Assembly: GCA_029582265.1 (NCBI GenBank)
Contig: CM055822.1
Coordinates: 4,647,057 to 4,711,056, forward strand
Direction of reading: 5' to 3'
Source of the DNA: Zoroaster sp. YZ-2022
Taxonomy: Eukaryota; Echinodermata; Asteroidea; Forcipulatida; Zoroasteridae
Length of the DNA stretch: 64,000 nucleotides
The notes under the pieces are model-generated. The model searched no databases. It had not been told where the DNA came from and worked only from the letters and a program-made list of their open reading frames with translations. Made by a program: the position numbers and the translations under genes. This document shows positions 57,770 to 64,000 of this stretch, piece after piece; position 1 is the first letter of the stretch; each line of letters opens with the position of its first letter.

Positions 57770-60700
57770 GTGGGTGCATGGAATGTTCGTACGATGATGG
57801 ACCATAACAACACACAAAGACCAGAAAGGAGAACCGCACTTATAGCAAGGGAACTTCTCAGATATAACATCGATGTTGCAGCTCTCAGTGAGACAAGACG
57901 TGCAGATGAAGGAAGCCTAGTGGAACATGGTGCTGGTTACACTTTCTTTTGGAAAGGCAAGAGTTCTGAGGAAAGACGTATTCATGGAGTGGGACTGGCA
58001 ATAAAATCACAGCTGGTTTCACAACTGGAACAACTTCCCACAGGAATCAGTGAGCGCATTATGTTTGTCCGAATATCACTCTCCAATGACAAGCACATTA
58101 CCTTCATCAGCGCTTATGCACCAACAATGGACGCTGAAGAAGAAGTAAAAGAATCTTTCTATGCTCAACTCGGCCAAGTGATCTCAATGATTCCTAGACA
58201 TGATAAGATCCTTCTCCTAGGGGATTTCAATGCACGAGTCGGCAGGGATGATAACCTCTGGGATGGTGTGATTGGCAGAGAAGGCGTGGGTAAATGCAAC
58301 AGTAACGGGCAACTTCTGCTTGGACTCTGTGTGGAATACGAACTAATCATCACCAATACTCTGTTCAGACAGAAAAACAAGTACAAAACATCATGGATGC
58401 ATCCAAGATCAAGGCACTGGCACCTCATTGACTATGTGATCACTCGTGCTTGTGACCGAGCTGACGTTCTTATAACTAGAGCAATGCGTGGAGCTGACGA
58501 CTGTTGGACAGACCACCGACTGATCAGGTCCATGCTGAGACTCCGCCTAGCTCCTCGTGAGAAACGCCATGCCTCTCTCACAAGGAAATATCCCAATGTG
58601 AAGCAGTTAGAAAATGCATGTGTTTCCATGAACTTCAGGACTGCCATAGACAAGAACCTATCGTCACTGGATGCTGCGGCTGGTCCTGGCCGCATTGATG
58701 TGGAGTCACAGTGGCAAGATATAAAAAGCTCTATCCTGGACGCCTGCTCTGAAACCATTGGGTATGCAAAAAGAAAACATCAGGACTGGTTTGATGAAAA
58801 TGATGTGCAGATTCAAGAGGTCATCAACCAAAAACGCATTGCTCATCTGAAGTGGAAAGATGACCCAACTTCAAAGGTGAAAGAGGATAGATACCATCAA
58901 CTAAAGGCTATGGCTCAGAACCGCCTCCGCAGCATGCAAGATCAGTGGTGGCGTACCAAGGCTGAAGAGATTCAAGGCTTCGCTGACAGGCACATGTATC
59001 GCAGCTTCTTCGAAGCAACAAGAACCATATATGGACCTACTGTTCTAAAGACCTCTCCATTACTGGCAACTGATGGCACCACGCTTCTGAAGACCAATGA
59101 AGCCATCCTCCAGCGCTGGAAAGAGCACTTTCAGTCCCTATTTAGTCACCCTGCAGCGGTGAATGATGATATCACTGACATGCTCCCACAGTACCCAGAG
59201 AAACCTGAACTTGATCTTCCCCCCACAGTAGCTGACGTACTGAAAGCTGTTGGCCAAATGAAAAACAACAAAGCTACTGGCCCTGACGGAATACCATCAG
59301 AGGTCTATAAACATGGAGGTCCTCAGCTCATATCCAAGCTTCATCAACTCTGCTTAGATATTTGGACGGAGGAAACCCTACCACAGGATCTCAAAGACGC
59401 CTCTATCGTCACAATTTTCAAGAAAGGCAGCAAGACAGAATGTGGCAACTATCGAGGGATCTCTTTGCTTAGCACAGCAGGAAAGATCCTAGCCCGCATC
59501 ATCCTCAACAAACTTCTCACCCTCACCGACCATGTACTTCCAGAATCTCAGTGCGGCTTCCGTGCCAATAGAGGCACTGTAGACATGGTTTTTGTGGCAA
59601 GGCAGTTACAGGAGAAATGTAGGGAACAACACCGTCCACTGTTCATGGCGTTCATTGATCTAGCAAAAGCCTTTGATAATGTCAACAGAGAAGCTCTGTG
59701 GAAAGTGCTTGGAAAATTTGGCTGTCCAGCTAAATTTATAAACCTCATCAGGATTTTTCATGATGGCATGATGGGATCGGTGCTCCACTCAGGAAGACAG
59801 TCTCCATCTTTCCCCATTTCTAAAGGGGTAAAACAAGGTTGCATCCTGGCCCCCACCTTGTTCTCCCTTTTCCTTGCCGCCACACTCCACACTGCAACCA
59901 ATGATCTGTCACTTGGTGTCTCTATCCGCTTTCGTTTTGATGGTCAGCTCTTCAATCTAAGAAGGCTGCAGGCTAAGACGAAAGTCTCATCTGACATAAT
60001 TGCGGAGTTGCAGTACGCTGATGACTGTGTTATCAACGCTGAGAGTGCAGAGGATCTTCAGGTGATGATGGATCGATTTGTCCTGGCATATGAGCACTTC
60101 GGTCTGTCTGTTAACATTGCCAAGACCAAGATCATGGTTCAACCAGCTCCTGGTACCGCAGTACATCCTGCTGCCATCACTATACAGGACAAGGCCTTGG
60201 AGGAAGTTACCAACTTCACCTATTTGGGAAGTGTTCTGTCACAAAATGCCACCATTGACGACGACATCTCAAACAGGATAAGGTGTGCATCATCAGCCTA
60301 TGGCCGTCTCCGTAGAAGAGTGTTTGACCAACATGCACTCAAAACAACAACCAAGGTGATGGTCTACCAAGCTGTTGTTCTAACAACACTCCTCTATGGC
60401 TGTGAAGCTTGGACACCGTATAGAAGGAACATCAAGGATTTAGAGCGCTTCCACCAACGAAAACTTCGCTCTATTCTACGTATACGGTGGAAGATCATCA
60501 GACCAATGCTAGTGTACTTCAGCGTGCAAACGTCAACAGCATTGAGGCTCTGGTAGCCAAATCATGTCTTCGCTGGTCCGGTCATGTCCGGAGGATGCCA
60601 GATACACGTCTTCCAAAACGGGCTCTGTATGGTGAACTCACAACTGGTAAGCGCACCACCGGTGGCCAGAGGAAACGATACAAAGACTGCCTTAAAGCTA

Positions 60701-60996
60701 CTCTAAAGCTGGCAGAAATTGACCCAAGAACTTGGGAAACCCAGGCAGAAAATCGTACGGAATGGCGTGCAACATGTCGAGATGGTGTAACCATTCTAGA
60801 GAGGACACAAACAGAAAGAACAGCAGAGAAACGGAGGAGGAGAAAGGAGAGAGCAGCAGAGCGGCAAGTTGAGGGTCCGGTTCATGTTCCAGCTGACCTC
60901 ACATGTAACATCTGTGGCAAGACATGCAGAGCCAGAATTGGTTTTCTCAGCCATCTGCGAATGCACCAGCGCCAGGCAGCACACAACATTGTGTAG
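57770..60996 (+). pseudogene. LINE polyprotein: AP-endonuclease, reverse transcriptase, zinc finger; one frameshift
   Basis: Endonuclease motifs: VGAWNVRTM (Asn), ALSETR (Glu), ISAYAPT, LLLGDFNARVG, and TDHRL. RT motifs: KNNKATGPDGIPSEVYKHGG, NYRGISLL, MAFIDLAKAFDNVNR (motif A Asp), GVKQGCILAPTLFSLFLA, and LQYADDCVIN (YADD). Then TYLGS, YGCEAWT and ERFHQRKLRSILRI. At about 60488 a single-base loss shifts the frame; the continuation (to 60996) has WEDHQTNASVLQRA, LRWSGHVRRMP and the finger CNICGKTCRARIGFLSHLRMH. There is no in-frame ATG until 57794 and a TGA upstream at 57743, so the N-terminal start is unclear. Confidence 0.88.
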
Positions 60997-61132
60997 GATC
61001 TGGCTTCTCTCCTGGACAACTGGCTGGACAACTTCTCGAGTTTCGAGAATCGCCAAGAGAGAGATGCATTTACCATACATGCAATGCGGAACAGCGGACA
61101 AGCGACATCTTCTAGACCGAAAAACAGCGAAC

Positions 61133-62731
61133 ATGTCCGATAGCAGCGAATATTGGGAAGATCACAGTATAGATGAGGAAGAGGAGTTTCATATAGGCAC
61201 TTCTGAGGATAGTGATGTCAGCTGTAGCGATGAGGGGAGCTCCCCAGACGAGAGAGAAGGCGAACTTAGATGACGAACAAGTCGAAGTACGTGGCGCTGA
61301 ACCATACCGGTTCGAGCCACTTGCGCCGCCTGCAGTTGACCAGCCCGTGACGGTGATCGTCAGGCCGAAGACGACGAACCAAAGCCTGATGATAGACGGC
61401 TAAACACAGACTGGTAAGCCCACAAAATGATTAATGAATGAAATACTGAATGATGCTTCGTTTGATCAATTCGTTTCTGCTGTACAAAAAATAGTTGTAG
61501 GCTATACTTGACAAAAACATGAACGAACATGATGGAGACCCAAGGTACATAATCTAGTAGTACATGTACATGTGTACAATTGTACATGTGTACAATACAT
61601 GTACAGTGGAAATTTGGGGGTAATTACTATGTCTTGCGTTTTATGATTTGTTGGCAATATTAGCCAGTATTTATGAAGACATGATGGGAAAGTAATCACT
61701 GCTCAAAATTCAAATAAAATCATGATCTTTTACCATCATGCTTTAAGCATAATTGACATTTAGTCTTTCCCTTCAAATCAAAGGTTGTAGCCCCCTGCAC
61801 AATAAAAAATGTTTGATCTGCCCATGGAAAAATGTATTCCTTCGTGATGTACCTGTCCTTGATCAGTTCATGGGGGATGTATTTCAAGATCAATTTTTAA
61901 GTAGTGCAACCCCAATGACAAAGTTACTAAAATTATATTTTCCAAACTTGTTTTTTTTTGTAATAGGTGTTCGTGTGGACATTGTGTTCTTCAGCCTTTG
62001 CTCGCAAACTGTATATGTTGCAAAGAAGTTGAGAAGACAGAGAACATGATGCGGCAGCTGGACATCAACGTGGATGATCCCAACCAGTGCCTTACCATCC
62101 ATGATTGGTTTGATGCGATCTGCCTCCACCCAGGAGTGCTTGCAACAGCGTATCTTCAGAGATGCAGTTGAAGGAACGCTTGACCAGTAAGTGATTTGAG
62201 TGTTGACTAAATGTACAAAGCCAATGTACCATCAATTTCAATTAATATTTTAGAGCAATGTCAGTTTTGAATGATCTGCATATCAAGCAGATTACTTTTG
62301 ATAATGAGCACCGGTGTTTACTTCAGAGTAACCGCACACAACTGAATAATGACCTTGGTTGACCCACGTGCATCTATATCTTATTGTGCATGCATTACAT
62401 GTATGTAATTGTTTACTTTTGATCATGATTGCCTTTTGGTATGGTTATAGTTTTATAGCATTTCAGTTTCACATGGTGTTAACGTAAACAATATCGATAC
62501 TCCACCATGCAAATCACAAATCTTATGTTTATAATTTTGTCTGATTTATTGTTTTGTTTTACAGAAAATATCGCCATGTTGCATATCGGCAAGTGGTGAG
62601 GTGGTGTTGGGGTTATCTTGGCCGTTTCAACCGGGTGCCACTGGCATCATGTGTAATGGACGCAATCCGCAGGACGTTCCCAAACCCTGATGGACCAGTA
62701 CAAAGGATTTTCGTATCCACCACTGGATTAG
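61133..62731 (+). pseudogene. P2X7 C-terminal-domain (P2RX7 ballast-type) protein gene, three exons, frameshifted
   Basis: Exon 1 (61133-61413) starts MSDSSEYWED, is acidic, includes PYRFEPLAPP and ends with PDDRRLNTDW at donor GTAAGC. Exon 2 (61967-62186) has CSCGHC and CICCKE, then NQCLTIHDWFDAICLHPGVL. Exon 3 (62565-62731) has KYRHVAYRQVVRWCWGYLGR, CVMDAIRRTFPNPDG and YKGFSYPPLD with a stop. This is the zinc-binding intracellular domain of P2X7 receptors, which in many invertebrates occurs as a stand-alone protein. Splice phases agree, but the frame must shift twice in exon 1 and once each in exons 2 and 3. Either it is a pseudogene or the assembly carries indels. No channel domain is seen. 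Confidence 0.8.
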
Positions 62732-63677
62732 GCCGATTTGCTTTGTTTTATTTTTTAAATTGGTAACATTCTTCCCTAGTTATAATGATCTGGAGAGAGT
62801 TACAAATTATTTTGTGCGTTCATAAACCATGATCAATGGCAGAATCAATTACGTGTGTATTTCAGTTTGTGTCTTTTCGGGGGGGGGGAGAAGTTGATTA
62901 ATTTAGCACTAATGTGAAATAAACTTGTTTTATGTTGCCAACAATACACTATGGTAAAAACATTACAAATTCGGTATGGCAGAAAGATGCCAAGAACTGA
63001 AAATTTTACAAGACCTTAGTACTTTCGAATAAATGACAAGACAAAATATGTATGTATTTGCAACCAACAATTGAGTTTATTTTTGAGGTTAAAATATCAA
63101 AATTAAAAAAGTTGCCTCTTGATGACGACGAAACAACTTAATCAAAATCCTGTACATACTTGTTTGGAACTTGGCCATTGTTCTGTTAAACCGAACTGGA
63201 AATCCTTTGAAATTCGTTTCACACTTGCTGCTCTTTTCCCAGGAGAAAACTTAAATCAGCATAACTCTACTGCTGAGCAGGTTCAGATTTTCTTGGATTA
63301 AAGCTAATTCAATTAGGTTTTTTGTCTTTGCATCACAAAAGGGAGAAGTGTGACAAAAACTAATATTGTAAATCTCATGTTGGTAAATCTCATGTACTTC
63401 TGCCTATAAAACTTAAAACTTGTTCTGAGTGTACAGTGGCAATAAATTGTAAAATACAAGAATAGAATAACAATAAATGTGTACAGGCCATGTCATTCTG
63501 TCTTCAATCAAATATTAATAAAAATATAAAAGACATGTATATAGCACCAAATCCATTTGAATAAAATGCTCCCAGGCCCTTTAAATATAATAAAATAACC
63601 TAAAGTAACAATAGCAAAGATTATAAAAGATTAAATACATGGGAGCCAGATAAAGTGATAAAAACAGGCAAATATCA
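62732..63677. other. no recognised gene
   Basis: AT-rich; the frame at 63119-63301 has no recognised features. A G-run occurs at about 62880. Confidence 0.5.
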
Positions 63678-64000
63678 GCAGGGGCGGATCCAGGAATGTT
63701 GGCATGAAGGTGAAATCCTTTCGTGTATTATTCACGAACTTCACCCATTCCTTTGATATCGCAGGATCCCGCGGAAATTGAAAAAAATGAGTCTCTGGAT
63801 TCTTAATACTATTTCTAGTGCATCCACCAACAACACATGAAGTCGGTATTATAACTGTTAGACAACAACGTCGAAAAAAAGCTTCATAAAAACTTCATGC
63901 CTCTGCTGACGCATGAAAACGCATGTATAATATACACGGAAGTAACATGGCGTCTTCTGTTTACTCTCTGGTGCTCATGGGTTATACGCCATCCCTTTTC
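63678..64000. mobile_element. possible hAT-type element end
   Basis: CAGGGGCGGATCCAGGAATG resembles the common CAGGGGCGGATCCAG start of hAT-like non-autonomous elements. The other end would be outside the window, so no target duplication can be tested. Confidence 0.35.

Larger units (their letters stand above)
56930..61000 (+). mobile_element. near full-length LINE with APE, RT and C-terminal zinc finger
   Basis: A 5' region with tandem repeats leads to one long ORF coding endonuclease, reverse transcriptase and a C2H2-like finger. The family is RTE-like or a related APE-type LINE; the precise clade is not fixed. The 3' edge is uncertain and lies only about 130 bases before the P2X7-domain start codon. 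Confidence 0.85.

Overview
This window is animal nuclear DNA: it has spliced host genes with GT-AG introns, a tRNA-Leu-derived SINE, microsatellites, and a very dense nested population of metazoan transposable elements. A CHST15-type sulfotransferase, a P2X7-tail-domain gene, several Penelope-like elements and a deuterostome-style SINE tail suggest a marine invertebrate, perhaps a deuterostome (echinoderm, hemichordate or amphioxus). I cannot fix the phylum from the sequence alone.

Layout. 1-9475: at least three minus-strand copies of one L1/Tx1-like LINE family are stacked end to end. One copy is split by a TTAA-flanked piggyBac element (792-4350), and that piggyBac transposase gene is itself split by a Penelope-like (PLE) 3' end (2192-2533). 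10725-21858: a mariner/IS630-type transposon is split by a complete minus-strand Ty3/Gypsy-type LTR retrotransposon (11373-20576) whose two LTRs are almost identical. 22100-24700: a decayed minus-strand PLE carries a heat-shock-element array where its reverse transcriptase/endonuclease linker should be. 24731-32799 (+): the 3' part of an apparently intact CHST15-like carbohydrate sulfotransferase gene lies here as five exons with consistent phases. Its introns hold a hAT-type element with a perfect 8-bp target duplication (25748-27658), a GC-rich foldback element (28670-29217) and PLE remnants. 33-39 kb: another PLE with inverted terminal repeats, an internally deleted mariner copy, a Tc1 remnant, a second copy of the first PLE and a 192-bp satellite.

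39.7-56.9 kb: gene-poor. It holds a dispersed family (called R1 here) that starts with a hairpin of variable sequence but conserved palindromy, a roughly 145-bp tandem array with ETS-like motifs, a SINE, a foldback chimera of transposase ends, another PLE terminus pair and a few possible orphan exons. 56.9-61.0 kb (+): a nearly intact LINE with an AP-endonuclease, a reverse transcriptase and a C-terminal zinc finger, broken by one single-base frameshift. 61.1-62.7 kb (+): a three-exon P2X7 C-terminal-domain gene with several frameshifts.

The two protein-level host signals are the sulfotransferase (clean) and the P2X7-tail gene (probably a pseudogene, or affected by assembly indels). Nearly everything else is mobile-element material, and the nesting order gives a relative insertion history. 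Coordinates of repeat edges are approximate unless a target-site duplication is given.
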